DNA of 64,000 nt from Streptomyces collinus (GCF_031348265.1 NZ_CP133771.1:4340001-4404000), one strand, 5' to 3'; shown: positions 1 through 11,197, counted from the first letter of the stretch. The notes: generated from the letters alone by a model not told the origin. Numbers and translations are program-made.

Positions 1-46
1 CAATGGGGCATCCACACCGTGGCGTGGGGCGAAGGAGGTCTCGGGG

Positions 47-598
47 GTGGCGTTGGTGGTGGCACAGGAGGTGCCCACGTCGTCGAGCATGGCCGTTCCC
101 CATGGCCCTGCGGGCGTGGGGAAAGCGAGACACCGGATGCGTACGCAGTTGCGCGGAGGTGGAGTCGCGGAATCGGTCATCGACGACGCCGTACTGATCC
201 TTTCCGAACTCTTGAGCAACGCGTGCAAGCACGGCAGGCCCTTGGGCGACGCGCTGTCCGGTGACGGAGACGTCCGTGCCGCCTGGCGCGTGGACCCGGC
301 CGGCCGGCTCATCGTCGAGGTCACGGACGGCGGCGGCCCGACCCGCCCCGCCCCCGCGACCCCGTCGGTCACGGCGCACGGCGGCCGCGGGCTGAACATC
401 ATCACCGCGCTCGCCGACGACTGGGGCGTACGCGACGACATCCGCGGCGAGGTCACCGTGTGGGTCATCGTCCACGGGGACGTCCACGACCCTGACGCGG
501 GCCACCGCCGCGACGACTTCGCCACGCGGGTCGCCGCCCCCGCGGTCTCCCGGATACCCGGGCTGGACTTCGCGGACGCCTTCGACGACATGGACTGA
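47..598 (+). CDS. RsbW-like ATP-binding regulatory protein
   Basis: A 183-residue protein with a GHKL/HATPase fold of the anti-sigma-factor kinase type. The N-box is visible as ELLSNACKHG, the G1 box as VTDGGGP and the G2 box as GGRGLNI. There is no sensor or membrane segment, so it is a stand-alone cytosolic kinase or ATP-binding switch that by family would bind a sigma factor or anti-anti-sigma partner. The GTG at 47 is chosen because GGAGG lies at 34-38. The frame is open to the window edge, so a longer form cannot be excluded. No partner gene is adjacent within the window. Confidence 0.8.
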   Translation: MALVVAQEVPTSSSMAVPHGPAGVGKARHRMRTQLRGGGVAESVIDDAVLILSELLSNACKHGRPLGDALSGDGDVRAAWRVDPAGRLIVEVTDGGGPTRPAPATPSVTAHGGRGLNIITALADDWGVRDDIRGEVTVWVIVHGDVHDPDAGHRRDDFATRVAAPAVSRIPGLDFADAFDDMD

Positions 599-688
599 CG
601 CGCACACCGGCAAGGACCGACGCGCACGCCGGCAAGGACTGAGCGTGTACGACGCCCGGGGCCGAGCGCGTACGCCGCGCCGGAAAGG
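597..688 (+). repeat. degenerate tandem repeat of about 23 bp, four units
   Basis: Four head-to-tail units start at 597, 619, 641 and 664. Units 1 and 2 (22 bp each) are nearly identical. Units 3 and 4 share the GAGCGnGTACG start but have drifted. The array begins inside the stop codon of the RsbW-like gene and ends just before a DnaA-box-like TTGTCCACA at 691-699. It is non-coding. Confidence 0.6.
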
Positions 689-773
689 CGTTGTCCACAG
701 GGCCCGGTGACCCGGCGCACGAACGGCTAGGCTCGCGACCGTACGAGACGAGCCGTAACCGGGAGACCCATCG

Positions 774-1763
774 ATGGCCAAGAAGCGACCCCAGACGAAG
801 GCCAAGCGCCCGCAGACCACGGGCGGGGCCCGCACCGCAGGTGCTGATGGAGACGTTCCGGTCGTCGGCGCCCGTGAACCCTGCCCCTGTGGCAGCGGCC
901 GCCGCTACAAGGCCTGTCACGGCCGGGCCGCCTCCCACGCCGCGACCGAGCTGGTGCACCGCCCCTTCGAGGGCCTGCCCGGCGAGTGCGACTGGGTGGC
1001 CCTGCGCGAACTGGTGCCGGCGGCCACGGTCGAGCTGACCCTCAAGGACGGCCTGCCCGAGGGCGTCCCCGCGGTCACGCTCGCCACGGTCCTGCCGATG
1101 GCCTGGCCCGCCCTGCGCCGCGACGACGGCTCGGTCCTGATCGGCCTGCAGAACGACACCTCCTCCGGCGACATCAGCCGCGACCTCGCCGACACGCTCC
1201 AGCGCGCCCTGGAAGCCCAGCCCGGCACGCCCGTCCAGGGCCGCCGCGCCCCGGCCGACAGCCCGCGGCTGCAGGATCTGCTCGACCCCGAGGGCGCCTT
1301 CGAGCCAGAAGTGCACAGCGGCTTCGAGTTCTGGGTGCCGGACCCGGAGAACGCCACGCCCGACGTGACCGCCTCCCTGGAGCGGGCCAACGCCGCGGCC
1401 ATCCCGACCGTCAAGCTCCAGGGCGTGGACGCCGCGTACTGGTGCGAGACGCCGGAGAAGAACCACCTGCGGTGGGTCATGCCGCACGCCGAGGAGCTGC
1501 TTCTGGACGCCCTCGCGCGGCTGCACGCCGCGGGCCGCTCCAGCCTCGGGGAGGGCACCCGCCTGGTGGGCTCCTTCCGCGCTCACGGGCTCACGGTGCC
1601 GGTCTGGGACCTGCCGAGCGGGGTCACGGCCGAGGATGTGGAGAAGCCGGCGGCGGAGTTCGCCGAGCGCCTCGCCGCCGCTCTGGCGACGGACGCGCCG
1701 CTCACCGCGGAGGAGCGCCGCGCCCGCGGCGGTCTCACCAACCGGCAGGTCACGCTCAGCTGA
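774..1763 (+). CDS. SEC-C motif protein, DUF5926 family
   Basis: A 329-residue protein with a basic Lys/Arg-rich N-terminus (residues 1-25) followed by a SEC-C zinc-binding motif, REPCPCGSGRRYKACHG, at about residues 36-52. In SecA-like proteins this motif binds Zn and contacts SecB or ribosomes. The rest, about residues 60-329, is an actinobacterial domain of unknown function that I associate with DUF5926. The ATG at 774 has a GGGAGA-type ribosome binding site. A DnaA box lies 75 bp upstream. The role is unknown; a zinc-dependent protein or nucleic-acid contact is only an inference. Confidence 0.8.
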   Translation: MAKKRPQTKAKRPQTTGGARTAGADGDVPVVGAREPCPCGSGRRYKACHGRAASHAATELVHRPFEGLPGECDWVALRELVPAATVELTLKDGLPEGVPAVTLATVLPMAWPALRRDDGSVLIGLQNDTSSGDISRDLADTLQRALEAQPGTPVQGRRAPADSPRLQDLLDPEGAFEPEVHSGFEFWVPDPENATPDVTASLERANAAAIPTVKLQGVDAAYWCETPEKNHLRWVMPHAEELLLDALARLHAAGRSSLGEGTRLVGSFRAHGLTVPVWDLPSGVTAEDVEKPAAEFAERLAAALATDAPLTAEERRARGGLTNRQVTLS

Positions 1764-1914
1764 CCCCGCCCCGGCGCCCGGCCGGCCGGTCCACCGGCGG
1801 GCCGGGTCGTCGCGTCCGAAAGGACCACAACTCCCGTCGCGGACAAGCCAGTCGGTGACCGGAAAGGCGAGTTCGAATTTGCGAACCGCCGATCTCTTGT
1901 TACCGTTCCTGTAG

Positions 1915-1960
1915 CCCGGTTGCTGGTGCATCCCCCGTCGCCAGCAACCGGGTCTTTTCG
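1915..1960 (+). terminator. 12-bp stem hairpin with T tract; possible small RNA
   Basis: A perfect 12-bp inverted repeat (arms 1915-1926 and 1941-1952) encloses a 14-base C-rich loop and is followed by TCTTTTCG, so it looks like an intrinsic terminator. It lies 150 bp beyond the DUF5926 stop. Upstream, TTGCGA (1879-1884), a 16-bp spacer and TACCGT (1901-1906) could form a promoter starting RNA at about 1913. The hairpin may therefore be a short autonomous transcript instead of, or as well as, a terminator. Confidence 0.6.
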
Positions 1961-2014
1961 TCTCCGCTTCCGTTCACGGAACGCAGCAGCTCCTCAACTA
2001 CCCGTTTTCTAGGG

Positions 2015-2665
2015 CTAGTTGCTCCCCGAGCGCAGCAGCAGCGGGCCCCGCCCGCCCCGCTCGGCGAACTCCGCGACAGCCGTGTACGCCGCCGGATTCC
2101 CGCGCGCCGGCTCCCGGGGCGTCTCACACGTCCCCGGCTCGTCCTCCGCCCTCACGGCGCACGTCATCCGCACGCTCCGGTCGCCAGGACCCATCAGGCT
2201 CAGTACGACGTCCAGCGCCTCGCCCGTCGCGTTGCGGTAGTAGGTCCGCGCCCAGGTCTCGGCACCCTGCGTCACCACACAGGTCTGGGCCTCGATGCCG
2301 TCGGGCGAGGAGAGTCCGGGGCCGCAGCGCACGGCGGGCGACAGACCCGGGCCGAGTGCGGGACGGCCGGGTACGGGCGCCCCTGGCGCCTTGCCGTCGG
2401 CGGGCGGGGAGGGACGCAGGGCACCGGAACCGGACACACGGGAGTCGGCACCCACCGGCCCCGCCGTGCCCTTGAACCCCGAGGACCCTACGGAGCCCTT
2501 GGAACCCGTGGAGCCCACAGCGCCCTTGGAACCCATGGGCCCCACGGACCCCGCGGACGCCACCGCCAGTGGCAGTGCGGCCGCGCACGCCGCCACGACG
2601 CCCGCGAGGGCGAACAGTCTGGTCTTTCGGAGATCCCGGGAGCGGCCCCGGGCATGACGCCGCAT
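2015..2665 (-). CDS. secreted protein with collagen-like Gly-X-Y tract
   Basis: A 216-residue exported protein. Residues 1-38 form a signal peptide: an Arg-rich start, a hydrophobic Ala/Leu/Val core and an ASA cleavage site. Residues 39-74 are twelve uninterrupted Gly-X-Y triplets such as GSV, GPM, GSK and GFK, which is a collagen-like register. A Pro/Gly/Ala-rich linker follows, then a C-terminal domain of about 110 residues containing four Cys (PAVRCGPG, AQTCVV, MTCAV, GTCET) that could form two disulfides. I do not recognise this domain. The ribosome binding site before the ATG is weak, so the exact start is uncertain. It is transcribed in the same direction as the primase-like gene 55 bp upstream. 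Confidence 0.7.
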   Translation of the reverse strand: MRRHARGRSRDLRKTRLFALAGVVAACAAALPLAVASAGSVGPMGSKGAVGSTGSKGSVGSSGFKGTAGPVGADSRVSGSGALRPSPPADGKAPGAPVPGRPALGPGLSPAVRCGPGLSSPDGIEAQTCVVTQGAETWARTYYRNATGEALDVVLSLMGPGDRSVRMTCAVRAEDEPGTCETPREPARGNPAAYTAVAEFAERGGRGPLLLRSGSN

Positions 2666-2720
2666 GGTTCCGGAACTTAACGTGCCGGGGCGGGCGCCGG
2701 GCTCGGCGCGCCCGACAGCC

Positions 2721-3386
2721 CTACAACTCGGGCGCGCTCACACCCGTACGAGTGAGGGCCTCGACCACGGCGTCCACCACGGCCTCGACATCGGGCACCC
2801 ACGGCGAGGCGGAGCCGGGCAGCGGCGCGCGCTCCCAGCGGATCTCGCCCTGGCCCGTCTCGGACGGGGGCAGGGCCCGGTAGCCGCCCTCGCTGTGGAA
2901 GCGGAGGGAGCCGGGCACGAAGTCCTTGGTGTAGAGCAGTTCGCCGAGCTGCTCCATGGAGTACGGCTTGACGAGGATCGCCCAGCGGGCGGAGGAAGCG
3001 ACGACCGGGCCGAGCCGCATGCCCATCTGGTCGAGCGCCTTGAGGGCCCGGGCGGCCGGCAGGGCCGGCAGCGACACCGCGCAGGGCGCGTGGCCGCCCG
3101 TGGCCAGGACGATCGGCGCCGTCGGCCGGTTGCCCCACCACCAGCGCACCATGCGTTCGTCGGTGGTGGCCGCGAGGAGGCCGGGGTCGAAGGGGTGGGC
3201 GCCGGGCACCGTGCAGTCGGGGTCGGGGCAGCTGCAGCGGGAGTGCCCCTGCGAATCCGCCGCCACGCCCGGGAGTACGGGCCACTGCCATTCCGTCGCG
3301 TAGGTCAGGGCCGCGCCGATCAGCTCAGGCCTCCCGTCGCTGCCCTGGGACAGGAGCCTGCGTCGCCTTCCGAGGATCTCGCGCAT
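2721..3386 (-). CDS. bifunctional DNA primase/polymerase-like protein (N-terminal domain type)
   Basis: A 221-residue protein resembling the N-terminal archaeo-eukaryotic primase/polymerase (Prim-Pol) domain proteins common in Streptomyces. Visible hallmarks are the opening AALTYATEWQWPVLPG, a probable zinc knuckle CSCPDPDCTVPGAHP at about residues 51-65, and WWWGNRPTAPIVLATGG at about 82-98. The strand that normally carries paired catalytic acids reads AVSLPALPA here, so it lacks the Asp-X-Asp of active primases. No helicase domain is attached. It may be a non-catalytic DNA-binding relative; this is inferred from resemblance alone. Confidence 0.65.
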   Translation of the reverse strand: MREILGRRRRLLSQGSDGRPELIGAALTYATEWQWPVLPGVAADSQGHSRCSCPDPDCTVPGAHPFDPGLLAATTDERMVRWWWGNRPTAPIVLATGGHAPCAVSLPALPAARALKALDQMGMRLGPVVASSARWAILVKPYSMEQLGELLYTKDFVPGSLRFHSEGGYRALPPSETGQGEIRWERAPLPGSASPWVPDVEAVVDAVVEALTRTGVSAPEL

Positions 3387-3890
3387 GAGCGCTCGTTCCT
3401 TTCCGTTGCACGCCTGGCAACACCGTGGTCCACATCACATCATGTGTCGATCACTTCACTGTGCGTACCTGTTGGCGCATCACACCCCTGCTGAAAGCAG
3501 GGGGAACCCCTATGGGTCGAGCTTCGGGCTGCCTCCGCGGCCGTCCCGCCCATACTGCGTCTGTCGAAAGCACGGGCGTGGCGTAGGGGTGGCGAAGTAT
3601 GGCGTTTGCCGTCGCGCGTATTTCTCTCCGCCTCCGCCACGGGAGGATGGGGCACGGTCGTCGGTGGATAGGACGCCCGGTTCCGTCACCAGGTTCCGGG
3701 TGGTTCCCAACCACCCCTGGCCTTCACCGAGTACGTACCCATCACGACCGTTGTGACGCTCCGTCGAGCAAGCCCAGTCGACCGCAATAAGCCGTCCCCT
3801 GAGGCAGTTTTAAGCCAACTTTGCATTTCCGCAAGAGGAAGGGGAGTTGTTCTCTCGGTCCTCATGGACACCAGGAATCCCGGCAGGACA
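3387..3890. other. intergenic region with hairpins, upstream of the phosphatase gene
   Basis: This 500-bp stretch between divergent genes has lower GC than its surroundings and no convincing gene. It contains an 8-bp hairpin with triloop at 3485-3503 (CCCCTGCT/AGCAGGGG) and another 8-bp hairpin at 3698-3716 (GGGTGGTT/AACCACCC). Neither is followed by a T run. TAGGAC at 3669-3674 could be a -10 element for the phosphatase gene. The long leader suggests transcriptional or RNA-level control of the downstream gene. Confidence 0.4.
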
Positions 3891-5405
3891 ATGCTGGACA
3901 TCTCCTCACGAGTGCGTGTACATGTGGAGACACTGCTAGCGACGCAGAATGACATGGGGGTTTGCGATGCTTTTGAGCAGTACGTACCGGTTGGAAGGCC
4001 GGACGCCATGAACGCTCCGCACCCTCCGAAAGTGGCTGGAATCGATTCAACGGTTCCGGCGCCCGCACACACTGTCGCGCCCGTCGCGGCGGGTGCGTCC
4101 CCGGCCGCTCCGGCGAACCCCCCGACCCCTGCCGGCGCGGTGCTCCAGGACCGCCTCGCCGGCTGGGTCTCCGACCTCACCACCCTGCACGAACTCACCG
4201 AACGCCTGGCCCGCACGGCCGCGCTCGACGAGGCACTCCAGGAACTGCTGCGGGCCGGCGCCGCCCTGGTGGGCGCTCGGCGCGGCCTCGCCGTACTGGA
4301 ACCGGGCGACGGACTCGGCCCGGACACCACCACCGGCCTGGGCCTCGCACGCGCCGACCTCGGCCACATCGAGACGGTGCCCCGCAGCGCCCTGTCCTAC
4401 GGCCGGATCCTCGACGGGCTGACCGGCGGCGAGGGCGGCATCGCCGAACCGGACCTGTTCGCCGTGGAGGGGCTCGACCCCCGTCACCGCGAGGTCGCGG
4501 CCCGCCTCGGCTACGCCGCCAGCTACGCCCTCCCCCTCACCACCGACACCGCGGGCCGCCTCGGCGTCGCCGTATGGCTCTACGACGAGCCCGCCGAACC
4601 GGGCGAGCGGCAGCGCCATCTCGCCGGCCTCTACGCGCGGTACGCCGCCGAGCACCTGGCCCGCCTCCTCGAACTGGAACGCACCCGCACATCGATGGCG
4701 ACGATGTCCGACGAGCTGCTGCCCGCCCGGCTGCCCCGGGTCGCCGGCGTCCAGCTCGCCGCCCGGCACCGCACCGGCCCGCGCGGCGGCGGCGACTGGT
4801 ACGACGCGCTGCCGCTGCCCGAAGCGGCCCTCGGCCTCGCCGTCGGATCCGTCACCGGGTCGGGCCCGAGCGCGGTCGCGGCGATGGGGCGGCTGCGGGC
4901 GTCGCTGCGCGCCTACGCCGTGATGGAGGGGGAGGACCCGGTCGCCGTCCTGTCCGACCTGGAGCTGCTGCTGCGGCTGACCGAACCGGCCCGCTCGGCC
5001 ACGGCCCTGTTCGGCTACTGCGAACCGGCCGCGCGCAAGATCACGCTGGCCGGTGCCGGGCACAGCCCGCCGCTGCTGATCGGACAGCGCCGTACCGAGT
5101 TCGTGGAGACGTCCGTCTCGGCCCCGCTCGGCATGCTCGCCTGCTGGGAGGCGCCCAGCGTGGAGATCCTCGCCGAGCCCGGAGAGACGGTTCTGCTCTA
5201 CACCGACGGGCTGCTGCACCGCACGGGCGAGGCCACGGACCGCGCCTTCGCCCGGCTGCACGCGGCCGCGGCCGCAGTGCCCCGGGCCCTGCGCGGTGAC
5301 CCCGGCGCGATCGCCGACCACGTCCTGCGGAGCGTGCTGCCGGACGGGCTGGACGCCGCGGAGGGTGCGGAGGACGTGGTCCTGCTGGCGGTCCGGTTCG
5401 AGTAA
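3891..5405 (+). CDS. SpoIIE/PP2C-type serine phosphatase with GAF domain
   Basis: A protein of about 504 residues: a poorly conserved N-terminus, a GAF-like sensor region at about 95-240, then a SpoIIE/RsbU-type PP2C domain at about 280-504. GGDWYD (about 300-305), AGHSPPLL and LLYTDGLL match the family, which dephosphorylates anti-anti-sigma proteins. The GDVxGHG motif reads VGSVTGSG, so a metal-binding Asp is replaced by Ser. The start is uncertain. ATG 3891 follows an AGGA, but ATG 3864 or ATG 4008 are possible and the first 40 codons are unusually AT-rich. The RsbW-like genes at 47 and 11222 are natural pathway partners, although none is adjacent. Confidence 0.8.
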   Translation: MLDISSRVRVHVETLLATQNDMGVCDAFEQYVPVGRPDAMNAPHPPKVAGIDSTVPAPAHTVAPVAAGASPAAPANPPTPAGAVLQDRLAGWVSDLTTLHELTERLARTAALDEALQELLRAGAALVGARRGLAVLEPGDGLGPDTTTGLGLARADLGHIETVPRSALSYGRILDGLTGGEGGIAEPDLFAVEGLDPRHREVAARLGYAASYALPLTTDTAGRLGVAVWLYDEPAEPGERQRHLAGLYARYAAEHLARLLELERTRTSMATMSDELLPARLPRVAGVQLAARHRTGPRGGGDWYDALPLPEAALGLAVGSVTGSGPSAVAAMGRLRASLRAYAVMEGEDPVAVLSDLELLLRLTEPARSATALFGYCEPAARKITLAGAGHSPPLLIGQRRTEFVETSVSAPLGMLACWEAPSVEILAEPGETVLLYTDGLLHRTGEATDRAFARLHAAAAAVPRALRGDPGAIADHVLRSVLPDGLDAAEGAEDVVLLAVRFE

Positions 5406-5487
5406 CGCTCCTCGTCATCGCCCCGGGGCCGCTTCCGCGCGGCCGTACAGTGGACGGTGGTCCAGTGCCGTACCGAGGAGGATGACC

Positions 5488-6945
5488 GTGGCCGAGGAGC
5501 TCACACCGGCGACCCCGGACGAGAGCGAAGAGCCGATCAAGCAGCGGAAGAACGGACTGTACCCGGGCGTGTCCGACGAGCTTGCCGAGAACATGAAGAG
5601 CGGCTGGGCCGACACCGAGCTGCGCGACCTCGAGCCCATCGCCCAGGCCGCCGAGACCGCCGCCCGCCGGGCCGCGCTCTCAGCGCGCTTCCCGGGCGAG
5701 CGTCTGGTGATCCCCGCGGGCAACCTGAAGACCCGCTCGAACGACACCGAGTACGCCTTCCGCGCCTCCGTCGAGTACGCCTACCTCACCGGTAACCAGA
5801 CCGAGGACGGCGTCCTCGTCCTGGAGCCCACGGCCGAGGGCCACGAGGCGACGATCTACCTCCTGCCGCGTTCCGACCGGGAGAACGGCGAGTTCTGGCT
5901 GGACGGCCAGGGCGAGCTGTGGGTCGGCCGCCGGCACTCCCTCACCGAGGCCGGGACGCTGTACGGCATCCCCGCCTCCGACGTGCGCGAGCTGGCCGGG
6001 GCCCTGCGCGAGGCCAACGGGCCGGTGCGGGTCGTGCGCGGTTACGACGCCGGCATCGAGGCGGCCCTGACCGACAAGGTCACCGCCGAGCGGGACGAGG
6101 AGCTGCGGGTCTTCCTCTCCGAGGCGCGCCTGGTCAAGGACGAGTTCGAGATCGGCGAGCTGCAGAAGGCCGTCGACTCGACCGTGCGCGGCTTCGAGGA
6201 CGTGGTGAAGGTCCTCGACAAGGCGGAGGCGACCTCCGAGCGGTACATCGAGGGCACGTTCTTCCTCCGCGCGCGCGTGGAGGGCAACGACGTCGGCTAC
6301 GGCACGATCGCCGCGGCCGGACCGCACGCCTGCACGCTGCACTGGGTGCGCAACGACGGGGCCGTGCGCTCCGGCGAGCTGCTGCTGCTCGACGCGGGCG
6401 TGGAGACGCACACGTACTACACGGCCGACGTCACGCGCACGCTGCCGGTCAACGGGCGGTTCGACGAGATCCAGCGCAAGATCTACGACGCCGTGTACGA
6501 GGCCCAGGAGGCCGGGATCGCGGCGGTGAAGCCGGGCGCGAAGTATCGCGACTTCCACGACGCCGCCCAGCGGGTGCTGGCCGAGAAGCTCGTCGAGTGG
6601 GGGCTCGTCGAGGGGCCGGTGGAGCGGGTGCTGGAGCTCGGGCTGCAGCGGCGCTGGACGCTGCACGGGACCGGGCACATGCTCGGCATGGACGTGCACG
6701 ACTGCGCTGCCGCGCGGGTCGAGGCGTACGTCGACGGCACGCTGGAGCCGGGGATGTGTCTCACCGTCGAGCCCGGGCTGTATTTCCAGGCCGATGACCT
6801 GACCGTGCCGGAGGAGTACCGGGGTATCGGGGTGCGGATCGAGGACGACATCCTCGTGACGGAGGACGGGAACCGGAATCTGAGTGCGGCGCTGCCTCGC
6901 CGGTCGGATGAGGTCGAGGCCTGGATGGCGTCGCTCAAGGGCTGA
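5488..6945 (+). CDS. pepP: Xaa-Pro aminopeptidase (aminopeptidase P, M24B)
   Basis: A 485-residue metallopeptidase that removes an N-terminal residue preceding proline. It has an N-terminal creatinase-like domain (about 50-220) and a C-terminal pita-bread catalytic domain. The dinuclear metal ligands are visible in order: LLLDAGVE and YTADVTRT (Asp), GTGHMLGMDVH (His), TVEPGLY (Glu) and VRIEDD (Glu). The GTG at 5488 is preferred because GGAGG at 5477-5481 is spaced 6 nt from it; ATG 5482 abuts the same site. The gene is monocistronic, with a repeat-rich hairpin region just after it. Confidence 0.93.
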   Translation: MAEELTPATPDESEEPIKQRKNGLYPGVSDELAENMKSGWADTELRDLEPIAQAAETAARRAALSARFPGERLVIPAGNLKTRSNDTEYAFRASVEYAYLTGNQTEDGVLVLEPTAEGHEATIYLLPRSDRENGEFWLDGQGELWVGRRHSLTEAGTLYGIPASDVRELAGALREANGPVRVVRGYDAGIEAALTDKVTAERDEELRVFLSEARLVKDEFEIGELQKAVDSTVRGFEDVVKVLDKAEATSERYIEGTFFLRARVEGNDVGYGTIAAAGPHACTLHWVRNDGAVRSGELLLLDAGVETHTYYTADVTRTLPVNGRFDEIQRKIYDAVYEAQEAGIAAVKPGAKYRDFHDAAQRVLAEKLVEWGLVEGPVERVLELGLQRRWTLHGTGHMLGMDVHDCAAARVEAYVDGTLEPGMCLTVEPGLYFQADDLTVPEEYRGIGVRIEDDILVTEDGNRNLSAALPRRSDEVEAWMASLKG

Positions 6946-6960
6946 GTTCCGGGTGCGGGT

Positions 6961-7051
6961 GCACGGGGACTGGTCGCGCAGTTCCCCGTGCCCCTATGGC
7001 ATCCGGTGCACGGGGGCCGGTCGCGCAGTTCCCCGCGCCCCTATGGCATCC
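6961..7051. repeat. tandem pair of 44-bp palindromic repeats
   Basis: Two 44-bp copies at 6961-7004 and 7008-7051, separated by 3 bp, differ at only a few positions. Each can fold: in copy 1 GCACGGGGA pairs with TCCCCGTGC around CTGGTCGCGCAGT. Sequences of this kind recur between genes in Streptomyces chromosomes. The pair lies between convergent pepP and the CitG-like gene and may terminate both. Copy 2 and part of copy 1 are read as the last codons of the CitG-like gene. Confidence 0.8.
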
Positions 7052-7863
7052 AGGAACAGCGTGCCCGCGAGCAGAGGGGCGCTGCCCCTGGGGCCCCAGC
7101 CGCGCGCCTGAAGGTCTGCGTCCAGGGCTGACAGCGCCGCTGCCCCCGGCTCCGTCGCCGTACCGCCCGCTTCCAGCACCCCGCGCGCTCCCGCCTGGAC
7201 GTGGCGTAGCCCCATGGGGCCCGCCGTGTAGAGCAGTTCCGTGTCCTGGAGCGTGGACATCACCGTGAGCAGGGCGTTCAGGCGGGCCTGGGGCTCGGTG
7301 GCGCCCTGGGCGCGGGCCTCGACGAGGGCGGTCAGGGCGCGGCGGACGTGCGGGAATCCCGCCCTGGCCTCTCCCCTCGCGCCGGCCGCGCCGTAGCGGG
7401 CCGACACCGTGGAGCCGCGCGAGGGGCGGCGCGGGGCGCGGCGGTCGGGGTGGGACGCCAGCTGTCTGGCCAGGGCCGTGGTGTCGGCCGGTCCGGCTCC
7501 CGGTCGCAGTGCCGCGGCCGCCACCAGCAGACCGAGCGTCCACAGGGCGCCTCGATGGCCGCCGCCCGTCAGCGCCACCGTGTGTTCCGTGGAGCGGCCG
7601 ATCGCGCCCAGGTCCGCCCGGAGCCGGGCGCCGGGTTCGCCGGTGCGGCGGGCCGTGGCGGCCATCGCCGTGAGGCCGGGCAGCAGTGCCCGGGCCGACC
7701 AGCGCAGGGCGCTGTGGTCCCGGCGGGTGGCCCGGGCCGTCAGGTCCCGCGGGTCGGGCAGGCCCGGCTTGGGCGCCAAAGCCAGCTGGCCGATCAGGGC
7801 GTCGACGGCGGCCCGGGCCAGGGCCTCGTCCTCGGGGTCGTTGCCGTGCTGTGTTCCCGTCAT
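6994..7863 (-). CDS. triphosphoribosyl-dephospho-CoA synthase-like (CitG/MdcB family)
   Basis: A 289-residue protein with CitG-family signatures: a KPGLPD start motif at about 32-37 and GGHRGALWTLGLLVAAAAL, which corresponds to the family's TH-KG-IF-LG segment. The family makes the prosthetic-group precursor of citrate lyase or malonate decarboxylase. No lyase or decarboxylase genes are present here, so the natural substrate is open. The last 18 residues and the stop codon are encoded by the 44-bp intergenic repeats and do not look like family sequence. The C-terminus was probably replaced when the repeat inserted or expanded. Confidence 0.65.
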   Translation of the reverse strand: MTGTQHGNDPEDEALARAAVDALIGQLALAPKPGLPDPRDLTARATRRDHSALRWSARALLPGLTAMAATARRTGEPGARLRADLGAIGRSTEHTVALTGGGHRGALWTLGLLVAAAALRPGAGPADTTALARQLASHPDRRAPRRPSRGSTVSARYGAAGARGEARAGFPHVRRALTALVEARAQGATEPQARLNALLTVMSTLQDTELLYTAGPMGLRHVQAGARGVLEAGGTATEPGAAALSALDADLQARGWGPRGSAPLLAGTLFLDAIGARGTARPAPVHRMP

Positions 7864-8042
7864 GGCACCCGGAATGTAGGGGCCTGACCCGTCAGGGGCA
7901 TGAGGCCCGGCTGTGAGTCCCCTGTGCAGGAGCCCCGGCGGGCGTCCGACCGGTCGGTCAAGAAACAGCAGGTCAGCGGTAGTTGACGTATGAGATCATG
8001 GCCGACCTTGCCGGGCCGACTCGGGGAACGGGCGCGATCACC

Positions 8043-11036
<2,994 letters not shown>

Positions 11037-11044
11037 TACGCTCA

Positions 11045-11197
11045 CCCGGTCACGGGCGATGATCCTCGTGGCCGGTAGCGGGCGGTGATCCTCAGGGGCG
11101 GTAGCAGCCGGCGCTTCTCGCAGCCGGTCACCCGCGTGCTTCGAACAACCGGTCACACGCGGTGCTTCGAGCAGCCGGTCACAGGCGGTGTTTCACG
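11045..11197. repeat. degenerate tandem repeat, about 26-bp units
   Basis: The clearest three units run 11121-11145, 11146-11171 and 11172-11197 with the form CAnCCGGTCACnnGCGGTGCTTCGA. Earlier, more drifted units start at about 11045 and 11071. The last unit ends in GTTTCACG and forms the left half of a parS palindrome. The array is non-coding and lies just after glyS. Confidence 0.6.

Noticed and set aside
465..1931. Long open frame on the minus strand opposite the SEC-C gene
   Set aside because: It is the mirror of high third-position GC in the forward gene, with low-complexity Arg/Gly composition and no family signatures.
6961..7051. CRISPR-like array
   Set aside because: Only two copies, 3 bp apart, without spacers.
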